DNA of 64,000 nt. It comes from AP-15 sp963716115 (GTDB lineage: Bacteria; Pseudomonadota; Alphaproteobacteria; ATCC43930; CGMCC-115725). A program made the position numbers and the translations under genes. Of this stretch, positions 1 to 9,082 are shown piece by piece. The stretch covers positions 124,001-188,000 of the forward strand of contig CAVQSZ010000033.1 in assembly GCA_963716115.1 (NCBI GenBank). Direction: 5' to 3'. Below the pieces are notes generated by a model. It did not search any database. It saw only the letters and a list, made by a program, of their open reading frames with translations, and was not told the origin of the DNA. The number at the start of each line of letters is the position of its first letter. Position 1 is the stretch's first letter.

Positions 1-9
1 CGCGCGGCG

Positions 10-333
10 TCAGTCGAGCCTGACCTCGATCGCGCCGTCGACGACGCGGACGGGGTAGGTCTTCAAATCGACGCTGGCCGGCGGGTCGAGCACTTCGCCG
101 GTGCGGATGTCGAAGCGCGCGGCGTGCAGCGGGCATTCGATCGCATGGCCGTCGAGCCAGCCGTCCGACAGGCGCGCAAAGGCGTGGGTGCAGATGTTGT
201 CGGTGGCGTAGAGGGCGCCGTCGCACTCGTAGATCGCGATCGAGCGGCCGGCGATCTCGACCCCGATGACCTCGCCATCGGCCAGCTCGCCGCGGCCGGC
301 GGCGCGCACCCAGCCCGTCTCGTCCGTCGCCAT
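10..333 (-). CDS. Rieske [2Fe-2S] ferredoxin, dioxygenase-type electron carrier
   Basis: A 107-residue soluble Rieske protein. The two cluster-binding boxes are visible: C-T-H near residue 47 (ICTHAF) and C-P-L-H near residue 65 (CPLHAARF), giving the Cys/His pair of each half. Length and the absence of a membrane anchor match the small ferredoxins that feed electrons to ring-hydroxylating oxygenases or the NirD-like family, not the bc1 Rieske subunit. The ATG at 333 gives a standard N-terminus; the frame stays open upstream but has no Rieske similarity there. It lies 17 nt downstream of the Lrp-domain gene on the same strand. Its oxygenase and reductase partners are not in the window, so the pathway is unknown. 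Confidence 0.88.
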   Translation of the reverse strand: MATDETGWVRAAGRGELADGEVIGVEIAGRSIAIYECDGALYATDNICTHAFARLSDGWLDGHAIECPLHAARFDIRTGEVLDPPASVDLKTYPVRVVDGAIEVRLD

Positions 334-350
334 CGCCCCCTCCGCCCCGA

Positions 351-608
351 TCAGCTCGACGCGTCCTCGGAGAACGCCTTGAAGGCGATGATCGTGAAGG
401 TGTCCTTGACGCCCGGCAAGGTCTGCAGACGCTCGGTGACAAAGTGGCCGATATCGGCCGTATCGGGCAGATAGACCTTCATCAGGAGATCGTATTGCCC
501 GGAGGTCGAATAGACCTCCGACACCTGGTCGAGGCTGAGGACGGCTTCGTCGGCGACCGCGTAGGCGCGGCCGAGCTCGCACTTGACCATGACGAAAATC
601 GTCTTCAT
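351..608 (-). CDS. Stand-alone Lrp/AsnC ligand-binding (RAM) domain protein
   Basis: An 85-residue protein consisting only of the RAM (regulation of amino-acid metabolism) beta-alpha-beta-beta-alpha-beta fold found at the C-terminus of Lrp/AsnC regulators. No helix-turn-helix precedes it. The pattern VKCELGRAYAVADE, a central SGQYDLLMKV strand and a terminal GVKDTFTIIAF strand are typical. Family members oligomerise and bind amino acids; without a DNA-binding domain this one may modulate a full-length Lrp or act as a small-molecule sensor (inference). ATG at 608 was chosen because the family starts with this short strand. It probably shares a transcript with the Rieske gene that follows. Confidence 0.85.
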   Translation of the reverse strand: MKTIFVMVKCELGRAYAVADEAVLSLDQVSEVYSTSGQYDLLMKVYLPDTADIGHFVTERLQTLPGVKDTFTIIAFKAFSEDASS

Positions 609-682
609 CGGGCCGTGCTCAGCACATTCGTTCTTCCCGCGAAAGTCGGAATCCGAGGCCCCGAGGGCCGGAGCCGTTGCCC

Positions 683-712
683 TGGACCCCCGCTTTCGCG
701 CGGGTGACGGCA
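683..712. repeat. REP-like intergenic palindrome
   Basis: A short hairpin (CCCGC at 689-693 pairing with GCGGG at 700-704) in a context resembling the dispersed 'cgaaagcgggggtcca' type intergenic repeats of alphaproteobacteria. Related TCCCGGC/GCCGGGA hairpins occur at 5215 and 42545. It lies between the helicase gene and the Lrp-domain gene. Confidence 0.4.
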
Positions 713-760
713 ATCCATCGGGGTTTGCGTCTCATCTCGGGTCGGTCGATCGGGCTCGGC

Positions 761-2233
761 TCAAGGCCGGGCGGCGGCGCGCGGCGGGCGGGCGAGGAAG
801 GCCGGCAGGTCATCGCCAAAGCCGACGACCGGCCGGTCGTCGGCCGGCTCGCGCTGCGGCGGGCGCGGCTTGCGCGGGAACGGCGTTATGGTGGCGCCGC
901 GGCCGTTCGGCCGGGAACCGTCGGCGGCCTCGCGCGGCGGCTTGCGGCGCTCCTCGCTCGGCCCCGGACGGGCGGCCTTGTCGGGGTCGCGCAGGCGTTG
1001 GGCGGGGTCGCGCGGGCGTTGGGCGGGCCGCTCCGCGCGCGGGCGGCGCTCGGCCGGCGCGGCCCGGCGCGCGCCGCGTCGGCGGCGCTCCTCATATTCG
1101 AGCTCGGCCGCGGCGATGCCGTCGATCAGCACCGGCGGGATCTCCTTGCCGATCAGCTTGACGATGGCGGCGACCGCCTTGCCGTCCTCGGGGGCGGCCA
1201 GCATCAACGAGCGGCCGGTGAGCCCGGCGCGGCCGGTGCGGCCGATGCGGTGGACGTAATCCTCGGCGTGGATCGGCACGTCGAAGCAAAAGACGTGGCT
1301 CATCCCCTTGATGTCGAGCCCGCGGGCGGCGACGTCGCTGGCGACCAGGAGCCGGATTTCGTCGTTCTTGAAGCGCTCCAGGGTCTCGGTGCGCTTCGGC
1401 TGCGGCATGTCGCCGTGCAGCGCGGCGGCGTCGAAGCCGTGCTGCCGCAGCGATTTATAGAGGATGTCGACGTCGCGCTTGCGGTTGCAGAAAATGAGCG
1501 CGTTCTTGACGTCCTCGGAGCGGATCAGCCGGCGCAGCGCCTCGCGCTTGTCCTCGGGCTGAACCACGATCAGCGATTGCGCGACGGTCGCCGCGGGCGA
1601 GGCCGGCGGGGCCACCGAAATCTCCTCCGGATCGTCGAGGAAGGCGTCGGCGAGCCGCCGGATCTCGGTCGGCATCGTCGCCGAGAAGAACAGGGTCTGC
1701 CGGGTCTTCGGCAGCAGGCCGACAATCCGCTCGACATCGGGGATGAAGCCCATGTCGAGCATCCGGTCGGCCTCGTCGATGACCAGCACATGGGTGTCGG
1801 ACAACAGGATCTTGCCGCGGCCGTGCAAATCGAGCAGCCGCCCCGGCGTGGCGATCAGCACGTCGACGCCGCGGTCGAGCTTTCGCTCCTGATCGACAAA
1901 GCTTTCGCCGCCGATCAACAGCGCCGTGGTCAGCCGGTGGTATTTGCCGTAGAGCTCGAACGAGGCGGCGACCTGGGTCGCCAGCTCGCGGGTCGGCTCG
2001 AGGATCAGCGAGCGCGGCATTCGCGCCCGCGCCCGCCCGGCCGTCAGCATGTCGATCATCGGCAGGACAAAGCTCGCCGTCTTGCCGGTGCCGGTCTGGG
2101 CGCAGCCGAGCACATCCCGGCCGCGCTGGACGAACGGGATCGCCTGTTCCTGGATCGGGGTCGGGATGGTGTAGCCGGCGTCGGAAACCGCCTGAAGAAC
2201 TTCAGGCGAAAGATCAAGTTCGGAAAAACCCAT
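761..2233 (-). CDS. rhlE: DEAD-box ATP-dependent RNA helicase, RhlE-like
   Basis: A 490-residue helicase with every DEAD-box motif in order: Q motif (residues 5-30, ending PTPIQEQAIP), motif I AQTGTGKT, Ia PTRELATQ, Ib TPGRLLD, II DEAD, III SAT, then in the second RecA domain the FCNRKRDVD segment, V ASDVAARGLDI and VI HRIGRTGRAG. A basic, proline- and arginine-rich tail of about 110 residues follows, as in RhlE proteins, and probably contacts RNA. It unwinds short RNA duplexes in ribosome assembly or mRNA decay, often cold-induced. It is next to infA and cspA, also cold-linked genes. ATG at 2233 is preceded by an AAGAAGG ribosome-binding site. Confidence 0.93.
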   Translation of the reverse strand: MGFSELDLSPEVLQAVSDAGYTIPTPIQEQAIPFVQRGRDVLGCAQTGTGKTASFVLPMIDMLTAGRARARMPRSLILEPTRELATQVAASFELYGKYHRLTTALLIGGESFVDQERKLDRGVDVLIATPGRLLDLHGRGKILLSDTHVLVIDEADRMLDMGFIPDVERIVGLLPKTRQTLFFSATMPTEIRRLADAFLDDPEEISVAPPASPAATVAQSLIVVQPEDKREALRRLIRSEDVKNALIFCNRKRDVDILYKSLRQHGFDAAALHGDMPQPKRTETLERFKNDEIRLLVASDVAARGLDIKGMSHVFCFDVPIHAEDYVHRIGRTGRAGLTGRSLMLAAPEDGKAVAAIVKLIGKEIPPVLIDGIAAAELEYEERRRRGARRAAPAERRPRAERPAQRPRDPAQRLRDPDKAARPGPSEERRKPPREAADGSRPNGRGATITPFPRKPRPPQREPADDRPVVGFGDDLPAFLARPPRAAARP

Positions 2234-2287
2234 TGAGAAGTTGTAGCCTTCTTATAAAGCTTATGGCGTTGCAGTCTGCGCCTTAAA

Positions 2288-2312
2288 TTGGGCGCGGCCG
2301 AACCGATGTCAA
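2288..2312 (-). promoter_or_regulatory. Candidate promoter of the RhlE-type helicase gene
   Basis: On the minus strand a perfect TTGACA -35 box (2307-2312) lies about 75 nt upstream of the helicase start. The -10 is not clean: AT-rich AATTTAAG follows at a spacing of 17-19. The resulting leader would be roughly 50 nt. Assignment rests on the -35 box only. Confidence 0.35.
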
Positions 2313-2361
2313 ATCATTTTTCGACCCCGAGGCATGCTCGCGGGGCAACGCAGAAATCCGG

Positions 2362-2631
2362 TCAGCGCCGACGGAATTGCGGTCGCGGCGACATTGGCGG
2401 GGCCGCGCGTTCGTCCTTGTGGCGGAAATTGATCCGGCCCTTGGTCAGGTCGTAGGGCGTCATCTCGACGGTGACGCGGTCGCCGGCCAGGATGCGAATT
2501 CGGTTCTTCTTCATTCGCCCGGAGGAATAGGCGAGCGTTTCATGCCCGTTGTCGAGCTTCACGCGAAAGCGGGCGTCGGGCAGCAGCTCGAGGACGGTGC
2601 CGTCGAATTCGATCAGGTCTTCCTTGGCCAA
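2362..2631 (-). CDS. infA: Translation initiation factor IF-1 (TTG start, extended C-terminus)
   Basis: An 89-residue OB-fold protein. After a TTG start at 2631 the sequence AKEDLIEFDGTVLELLPDA and the RMKKNRIRILAGDRV core are classic IF-1, which binds the 30S A site during initiation. The TTG start is supported by a GGGAGAG ribosome-binding site 7-8 nt upstream and by homology starting exactly there. Typical IF-1 has about 72 residues; this one carries a ~15-residue basic/proline tail (ends RPQFRRR). It is downstream of cspA, separated by a strong hairpin. That context, unlike the usual infA-maf neighbourhood of alphaproteobacteria, suggests it could be a second, cold-linked copy (infA2); this needs the rest of the genome. 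Confidence 0.93.
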   Translation of the reverse strand: MAKEDLIEFDGTVLELLPDARFRVKLDNGHETLAYSSGRMKKNRIRILAGDRVTVEMTPYDLTKGRINFRHKDERAAPPMSPRPQFRRR

Positions 2632-2654
2632 AGAACTCTCCCGGGCAAGAGGAC

Positions 2655-2674
2655 GGGGGCGCCGAGGCGCCCCC
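2655..2674 (-). terminator. Strong GC hairpin between cspA and infA
   Basis: GGGGGCGC (2655-2662) pairs perfectly with GCGCCCCC (2667-2674) around a CGAG tetraloop. It sits in the 64-nt cspA-infA spacer. There is no convincing U-tract on the minus strand, so it may act as an attenuator or an mRNA-stabilising 3' end for cspA and not as a full terminator. Confidence 0.55.
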
Positions 2675-2695
2675 GCACGATCCTTCGATCCGCCC

Positions 2696-2902
2696 TCACA
2701 CGGGGTGAAGGTTGACCGCGGACACCCGGCCGCGCTGGCCTTGCTCGAGCTCGAAGTTGAGCTTTTGACCTTCGCGCAGATTATCCATGCCGGCGCGCTC
2801 GACGGCGGAGATGTGAACGAACACATCGGCGCCGCCGTTTTCGGGCTGGATGAATCCATAACCCTTTTGCGCATTGAACCATTTGACCGTGCCGGTCGCC
2901 AT
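2696..2902 (-). CDS. cspA: Cold-shock domain protein, CspA family
   Basis: A 68-residue single cold-shock domain. RNP1 (KGYGFIQ, residues 13-19) and RNP2 (DVFVHIS, residues 26-32) are intact, as is the MATGTVKWFN start. It binds single-stranded RNA/DNA as a chaperone. The ATG at 2902 is fixed by homology. Upstream is a leader that would be about 130 nt if the promoter at 3038-3066 is used, typical for cspA-type genes whose leader senses temperature. Downstream infA is on the same strand behind a hairpin. Confidence 0.95.
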   Translation of the reverse strand: MATGTVKWFNAQKGYGFIQPENGGADVFVHISAVERAGMDNLREGQKLNFELEQGQRGRVSAVNLHPV

Positions 2903-3037
2903 CAGCAGTGACTCCAAGTAGCGGGTAGGCCGCCGCGCGAATGCGCGGCGCATCGGACATCGATTGGCTCGGGAGACGGTAGCGATCGCAGCGGAACGCG
3001 GGGCCGGCAAGCCGAACCCAAACGGGTCGACCCGTCC

Positions 3038-3066
3038 TACGTAATCGGCGGCGCGGTTCGACGCAA
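3038..3066 (-). promoter_or_regulatory. Candidate cspA promoter with long leader
   Basis: Minus-strand TTGCGT (3061-3066), a 17-nt spacer and TACGTA (3038-3043) resemble a sigma-70 promoter. Transcription from it would give a ~130-nt 5' leader before the cspA ATG at 2902, in line with cold-shock mRNAs. Matches to consensus are partial. Confidence 0.35.
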
Positions 3067-3460
3067 GTGATCTTTGCCGCGCCGGCGACAGCCTTCGGGC
3101 CGCCCGCCGCACGGGCTCTCTCGCAACGATGCGCGGCCGATCCCCGATCGCCGCCGCAGCCCGCTTCCGAGGGGCCGTGAAGGAGCTCGCGTTTGCTTGG
3201 ATCGGCGCGGCGCGTTCCCGTTTTCGCCGGGGCAGGCTCGTCGAGACAGCCCCGTTGCCGCCTGCCCGGCGACGGTGAATTGTTTTGCTTCTCTTCCACC
3301 TTCTTCTTGGATGACCACACGCGGCAAGCATCGTGAGGAGGGACGGCGCCGCGGCCGGCCGATCGGCGGCTGTTGTCAAAACACGGCGCGGCCATCATAT
3401 CCACCGCTCGTGTGGGCGGGGGGTGCGCTGGCCGGAAGAGGCCGAACCCCCGGCAACAGC
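3067..3460. other. Intergenic stretch with no supported gene
   Basis: About 390 nt between the candidate cspA promoter and prfC. Short frames are open on both strands because of the high GC content, but none shows a recognisable domain or a ribosome-binding site. A prfC promoter and possible cspA upstream elements should be here. A TTGTCA box at 3373 (+) is the only -35-like sequence noted for prfC. Confidence 0.4.
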
Positions 3461-3472
3461 TGAAGCGGATTG

Positions 3473-5071
<1,599 letters not shown>

Positions 5072-5214
5072 GAGACGCCGTCCCTCGGGGCTCGACCCTG
5101 TGCTCCGGCGCATTTAGGTAGACCAGCAAATTCCGTGCGCCCCGTCACCCCCGCGAAAGAGCGTGTGAAGGAATTTAGGGCGAGATGGAAACCGACAGGT
5201 TTCCGCCGTCGCTG

Positions 5215-5232
5215 TCCCGGCGGAAGCCGGGA
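5215..5232. repeat. REP-type hairpin downstream of prfC
   Basis: TCCCGGC (5215-5221), GGAA loop, GCCGGGA (5226-5232), followed by 'cccaattct'. The same palindrome with the loop GAAG is found at 42545-42562 upstream of pstS, so this is a dispersed intergenic repeat. Here it may also serve as the transcript end of prfC and the convergent gene. Confidence 0.6.
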
Positions 5233-5277
5233 CCCAATTCTCCGACGCTCGGCACTTTCGGATATTGCGCCTGATTT

Positions 5278-5652
5278 CTACTCCGGCAGGCGGGTCGATT
5301 GCCAGGCCACCATCTGCCACTGGCCGCCGCGGTTGGCGTAGACGTCGGTGAAGCGGACGCCGAAGCTGTTGGGGCGGCCGTTGGCCATGACGCTGATCCG
5401 CGCCGAGCCGGTCAACACCACCGTGTCGCCGAGATCCTGCGCCTTGACGTCCGAAGGGACGACCGCGGTGTAGACCGTCGAGCCCGACTCCATGTTCCCG
5501 ATCAGGCTCGCCTTGGTGTCGAGCCGGGCCGAGGAGTGGGTGTAGATCAGATCGTCGGCGATCACCGCCTTCAGGGTCGCGAGGTCCTTCTGCGCCATCG
5601 CGTCCATGCGCTTCTTGTCGAGGTCGATGATCTTTTGCCCGTTGCCTGCCAT
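5278..5652 (-). CDS. SnoaL-like/DUF4440 NTF2-fold protein
   Basis: A 124-residue soluble protein of the NTF2-like superfamily. The layout is typical: an N-terminal helix with DLDKKRMDAMAQKDLATLKA, then DDLIYTHSSARLDTK, and a terminal VYANRGGQWQMVAWQSTRL strand pair. Family members are enzymes (isomerases, cyclases) or accessory domains; DUF4440 proteins mostly have no known function. ATG at 5652 follows a good AAGGAG site. It lies 22 nt downstream of the reductase gene on the same strand, so the two are probably co-transcribed. Confidence 0.82.
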   Translation of the reverse strand: MAGNGQKIIDLDKKRMDAMAQKDLATLKAVIADDLIYTHSSARLDTKASLIGNMESGSTVYTAVVPSDVKAQDLGDTVVLTGSARISVMANGRPNSFGVRFTDVYANRGGQWQMVAWQSTRLPE

Positions 5653-5674
5653 GTCTATCTCCTTCACGCGGGGT

Positions 5675-6601
5675 TCAGCGGATCTCGAGCACCAGCTTGC
5701 CTTGCAGATGGCGCGCCTCGCTGACCCGGTGCGCCTCGGCCGCGTCGGCGAGCTTATAGCGGATGATGTTGGGCGGCCAGACCGCGTCCCGCTCCCAGAG
5801 GGCCAGCATCCGCTCGAGATGGGCGCGGTCGCGGGCGACGTTCGGGCGCATCGTCGCAACGTCCTTGCGGCCCGGCTGAAACCCGGCCGGAGCCGCGGCG
5901 ATCCAGACGAGCCGGCCGCCCGGCTTCAGCACCGCGTAGGAGCGCACCTGCACCTCGCCGCCGACGGTGTCGAAGACCACGTCGCACTCCCCGGCCGCCT
6001 CGGCAAAATCCTGCGCGTTGTAGTCGATCGCGCGGTCGGCCCCGAGGCTCTTGACATAATCGTGGTTGCGGGCGCTGGCGGTGGTGACCACGGTCGCGCC
6101 CAGGTGCTTGGCGAGCTGGATCGCGAAGCCGGCGACGCCGCCGGCGCCGCCCTGGATCAGGATGGTTTCGCCGGCTTTGAGCTTGGCCGTGTCCTCGACC
6201 GCCCACAGCGCGGTCAGGCTGGTCAGCCCCATCGCCGCCGCCTCGGCATGGCCGAGCCGGTCCGGCTTTTTGGCGATGATCGCGGCCTTGATCGCGAGCT
6301 TTTCGGCGTAGCAGCCTTCGATCCCCTGATCGGTCACCCCGAACACCGCATCGCCGACCTTCAAATCGGCGACCCCAGGACCGGCCGCGGCGACCACGCC
6401 GGAGAAATCGCGGCCGAGGATGTGCGGCAGCGGCAGGTCGCGGTAGCCGCCGCCGCCGAGGCGCACCTTGTAGTCGGCGGCGTTGACGCTGGCCGCGTGG
6501 ATGTCGACCACGACCTCGCCCGGCCCGGCCACGGGGTCCGGCGCCTCGCCCAGCCGCAGCATCTCGGGGCCGCCATGGCCCGTCAGCAGCACCGCCCGCA
6601 T
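5675..6601 (-). CDS. Zinc-free MDR-family quinone oxidoreductase/alcohol dehydrogenase-like protein
   Basis: A 308-residue NADPH-dependent medium-chain reductase. The N-terminal GroES-like domain has LGRDFSGVVAAAGPG (near residue 90) and the Rossmann domain has IQGGAGGVAGFA (near residue 150), the pattern of the zinc-independent quinone reductase group. No structural-zinc cysteine cluster is seen. Such enzymes reduce quinones or enones; the substrate cannot be read from sequence. ATG at 6601 follows a strong AGGAGGGGG site. The SnoaL-like gene lies 22 nt downstream and would be its partner in a small operon. Confidence 0.87.
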   Translation of the reverse strand: MRAVLLTGHGGPEMLRLGEAPDPVAGPGEVVVDIHAASVNAADYKVRLGGGGYRDLPLPHILGRDFSGVVAAAGPGVADLKVGDAVFGVTDQGIEGCYAEKLAIKAAIIAKKPDRLGHAEAAAMGLTSLTALWAVEDTAKLKAGETILIQGGAGGVAGFAIQLAKHLGATVVTTASARNHDYVKSLGADRAIDYNAQDFAEAAGECDVVFDTVGGEVQVRSYAVLKPGGRLVWIAAAPAGFQPGRKDVATMRPNVARDRAHLERMLALWERDAVWPPNIIRYKLADAAEAHRVSEARHLQGKLVLEIR

Positions 6602-6685
6602 CGCCCCCTCCTGCGCCGTGGTGAGACGGCCGGAGCCGGCCGCCGCCCGATCCTACCGCCTCGACCTCGGCGCGGCCAGCAAGTC

Positions 6686-6805
6686 TCAAAGCATCGCCGC
6701 GGCCGCCGGCAGGCCGAGGCAGGCCGCGGCCACGGCGAGGCAGACGAGCCACGCGGCGATCACCTCGCGCTTTCCCACGGAGAAGGCGGCAGGGTGACGC
6801 CACAT
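6686..6805 (-). CDS. Possible small membrane protein
   Basis: A 39-codon frame downstream of the cupredoxin gene on the same strand. It encodes a basic N-terminus (about 13 residues, ending VGKREV) and one hydrophobic helix (IAAWLVCLAVAAACLGLPAA). A GAGACGAG sequence precedes the ATG but is not a strong ribosome-binding site. I do not recognise the family; chance open frames are common at this GC content. It could be a small accessory protein of the copper/redox cluster or spurious. Confidence 0.25.
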   Translation of the reverse strand: MWRHPAAFSVGKREVIAAWLVCLAVAAACLGLPAAAAML

Positions 6806-6823
6806 GGCTCGTCTCGCTTCGTC

Positions 6824-7186
6824 TCACGATGATTTGCCGGCCGGCGTGACGATGATCTTGCCGACCATGTACGAGTGCAATGTGCAGTAATATTCGTACT
6901 CGCCCGGCTGGGCGAAGGTGTGGGAGTAGCTGTCGTCGGTGTCGAGCGCGCCCGAGGCGAAACCCTTGTCGGTCGCGTGCACATTGTGCGAGTCGTCGTC
7001 GTCGTTCTTCCAGGTCACCGTGGTCCCGGCGGCGACGGTCAGGGTCGCCGGGGCGAAGGCGTGGTTGTCGATCTCGACCGTGGCCGGGCTGGCCGCGAGC
7101 TTGACCTCGGCCCCGCCGGCGACGCCGGCGGCGAAAAGGGCGAGCGCCCCGGCCGCGCCGAGGAGCCCTGTTGCTGCGATGCGCAT
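6824..7186 (-). CDS. Periplasmic cupredoxin (plastocyanin/azurin-like)
   Basis: A 120-residue secreted type-1 copper protein. Residues 1-26 form a Sec signal peptide ending in AGGA. Copper ligands are evident: His in SHNVHA (around residue 67) and the C-terminal loop CTLHSYM (Cys101, His104, Met107). It carries single electrons in the periplasm. It follows the phosphoesterase gene by 11 nt, and upstream of that lies a stub of a cytochrome b561 gene, hinting that the cluster once formed a redox unit. The ATG at 7186 is set by the signal peptide. Confidence 0.9.
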   Translation of the reverse strand: MRIAATGLLGAAGALALFAAGVAGGAEVKLAASPATVEIDNHAFAPATLTVAAGTTVTWKNDDDDSHNVHATDKGFASGALDTDDSYSHTFAQPGEYEYYCTLHSYMVGKIIVTPAGKSS

Positions 7187-7197
7187 GGCGGCGCTCC

Positions 7198-8172
7198 TCA
7201 GGCGGCGAGCGGGCTGTCGATCAGCGCCGGGGCGCCCTTGCTTGGGACGTAATCGACCGTCCGGATGCCGAGGTGCTTGCGCAGCTCGCCCGCCGGCACA
7301 TCCTTGATCGGGCCGGGCGCGGGGGCGCTGCCCGGGGCCGGCTGCGGGAAGGCGGTCGAGGCGGCGGTGTGAAAGGTGATGTTGCCCTCGACCTTCTGGA
7401 TGATCTGGTGGATGTGGCCGTTCAACACGGTGACCGAGCCGAAACGCTTCAGATAGCCGAGCGCGCGGCCGGCGTCCTCGGTGCCCCAGCCCCACTGCTC
7501 GTAGATCGTCCACATCGGCAGATGGGCCATGACGACGATCGGCGTGCTTGCCGAGAGATGAGCGACATCCTTCTCCAGCCATTCGAGCTGATCCTCGCCG
7601 AGGGTGGCGAGGCCGGCCGATTTGAAGCCGGGCTGGAAGTTGAAGACGTTGATCAGCGCGACGAAATGCACGCCCGCCATGTCGAAGCTGTACCAGCCCT
7701 TGCCCTGCGAACCCTTGCCGTAGCGGGCGAGATAGGCCTTGCCGTTGTCGGCGTCGGCCACGTCGTGCTCGCCCGGAATATAGAACACCTGCTTGCCGGC
7801 CCCCTTGATCACCTGGTCGGCGGCGTCCCACTGCTCCTCCTTCGAGGTGTGGCTGATGTCGCCGGTGTGGATGAGGAAGGCGGGCTGCGTCGGCATCGCC
7901 TTGATCTTGGCGATCGCCTCGCCGAGTGTTGCCTGCGGGTCGGGGTTCGGCGGCAGGTGGAAGCCGATATGGCTGTCGCTGATCTGGACAAAGGTCAGCT
8001 CGCCCGGCTTTGCTTCGGCGGCCGCGGCCGAGCCGATCAGCCCCAATGTGCGCGGCGCCCCGCCGCTCAGGCTCCAGACGACCCCGGTCCCGGCCCAGCC
8101 CATGCACTGCAACAGGCCGCGGCGGGTGATCTGCCCGCGGCCCGGCGCGTTCTTCTCGTCACGATCGGCCAT
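7198..8172 (-). CDS. Tat-exported metallophosphoesterase (calcineurin-like)
   Basis: A 324-residue exported phosphoesterase. The N-terminus carries a twin-arginine signal (ITRRGLLQCMGW, near residue 17). Metal-binding motifs follow: DSHIGF, HTGDISH, GEHDV, MAHLP and LNGHIHQ, the dimetal centre of calcineurin-like enzymes. The central motif is GEHD where GNHD is usual, which alters the bridging-metal Asn; this may be a subgroup feature. ATG at 8172 was chosen because GAGGAG lies 6 nt upstream; another ATG 6 nt earlier abuts that site. The cupredoxin gene is 11 nt downstream. The substrate is not predictable. Confidence 0.88.
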   Translation of the reverse strand: MADRDEKNAPGRGQITRRGLLQCMGWAGTGVVWSLSGGAPRTLGLIGSAAAAEAKPGELTFVQISDSHIGFHLPPNPDPQATLGEAIAKIKAMPTQPAFLIHTGDISHTSKEEQWDAADQVIKGAGKQVFYIPGEHDVADADNGKAYLARYGKGSQGKGWYSFDMAGVHFVALINVFNFQPGFKSAGLATLGEDQLEWLEKDVAHLSASTPIVVMAHLPMWTIYEQWGWGTEDAGRALGYLKRFGSVTVLNGHIHQIIQKVEGNITFHTAASTAFPQPAPGSAPAPGPIKDVPAGELRKHLGIRTVDYVPSKGAPALIDSPLAA

Positions 8173-8230
8173 CTTCATCTCCTCTGTGGCGTCTTGTGCA
8201 GCGCCGATCCAGACCGGCCGCCGCGAGGGT

Positions 8231-8371
8231 TTATTCCCGGCCCCGGCGCCTCGGCCCGGCGTCCGCCGCTGCGGCTTCACGCGCGGCCGCCAGCAGCACG
8301 GTCAGCCAGTGCAGCAGCCGGATCGCCGGGTCGAAGACCCGAATCTCGGGATCGCCATCGGCGCGCAGCAT
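8231..8371 (-). pseudogene. Cytochrome b561 N-terminal fragment
   Basis: A 46-codon frame starting at 8371 encodes RVFDPAIRLLHWLTVLLAA, the hallmark first segment of cytochrome b561 proteins including the first haem-ligand histidine (RLLHW). After about 31 residues the similarity stops, the sequence becomes basic and alanine-rich, and a stop follows. The phosphoesterase gene begins 58 nt later, leaving no room for the remaining three helices in any frame. It is best read as a deletion remnant upstream of the phosphoesterase-cupredoxin pair. A GCGAGG sequence precedes the ATG, so a short peptide might still be made. Confidence 0.6.
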
Positions 8372-8545
8372 CCGGGCGCCTCGCTTTGACGCCCCTTGCA
8401 GGGCCGGCAGCAGCGCAGATCGGATCGGCCGCGGATTTATTCCCGCCGATCCGACAAAGCCGCTGCGCCGCCGGCTGCGGCAAATCCCCTTGCATGGCGG
8501 CGGCCCCGCGCCTTATCTGCTGCGGTGTCGAGGGCGGGAGGGGCG

Positions 8546-8887
8546 ATGCGATTTCCGGTGGTGCTGTCCGCGGCGCTGTGCGCGGCCGCCTGCTCCTCGG
8601 GCTCCGACAAATCGGCGACCCTGGTCCTGAACAACCCCTACTGGGACCGGGTCAATGTCGAGGCGGTGATCACCCGGAGCACCGATTGCGACAACCGCGG
8701 CTCGGGCTATGTCTCGACCGAGCAGTTCGTCATGGTCAAGAACCGCACCCAGAAGATCGAGGCGCCGAACGCCGAGAGCATCTGCTGGCGCCACGACCGC
8801 AACCCGAACAACCCGACCCGCGGCGACTGGTCGGGGTGGAGCAAGGTCACCCTGTTCCCGGGCCAGGAGACCCAGGCGGATCTGTAG
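8546..8887 (+). CDS. Small lipoprotein of unknown function
   Basis: A 113-residue protein with a lipoprotein signal (MRFPVVLSAALCAAAC, lipobox AAAC, lipidated Cys16) preceded by GGGAGGGG at a good distance. The mature part is polar, with paired Asn/Trp/Cys features (NNPYWDRVNVEAV, STDCDNRG, SICWRHDRNPNN) and two cysteines that could form a disulfide. I do not recognise the family. It stands alone between the divergent phosphoesterase cluster and the formamidase gene. An envelope location is the only safe inference. Confidence 0.75.
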   Translation: MRFPVVLSAALCAAACSSGSDKSATLVLNNPYWDRVNVEAVITRSTDCDNRGSGYVSTEQFVMVKNRTQKIEAPNAESICWRHDRNPNNPTRGDWSGWSKVTLFPGQETQADL

Positions 8888-9082
8888 CCGCCCGCAGCTG
8901 CTCGAAGAGCGCCAGCAGCAGCGCCGCGCCGATCACCGCCATCGCCGCCGTTTCAGCCGGTCCGCGCCGAGCCCGCAGGAGATCGCCGCGAGCCGCCTGC
9001 GCGCGAAGGGACGCGGCTCGCCTGTACGGCAAGGCCGCCCGGTCGTAAGATCGCCCTGAAGCATGTCATAGGGAGATGGCCG

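Noticed and set aside
8847..9032. Minus-strand frame of 61 codons with a hydrophobic stretch
   Set aside because: It overlaps the end of the lipoprotein gene, has no ribosome-binding site and no family I recognise; the hydrophobic run is only about 15 residues.
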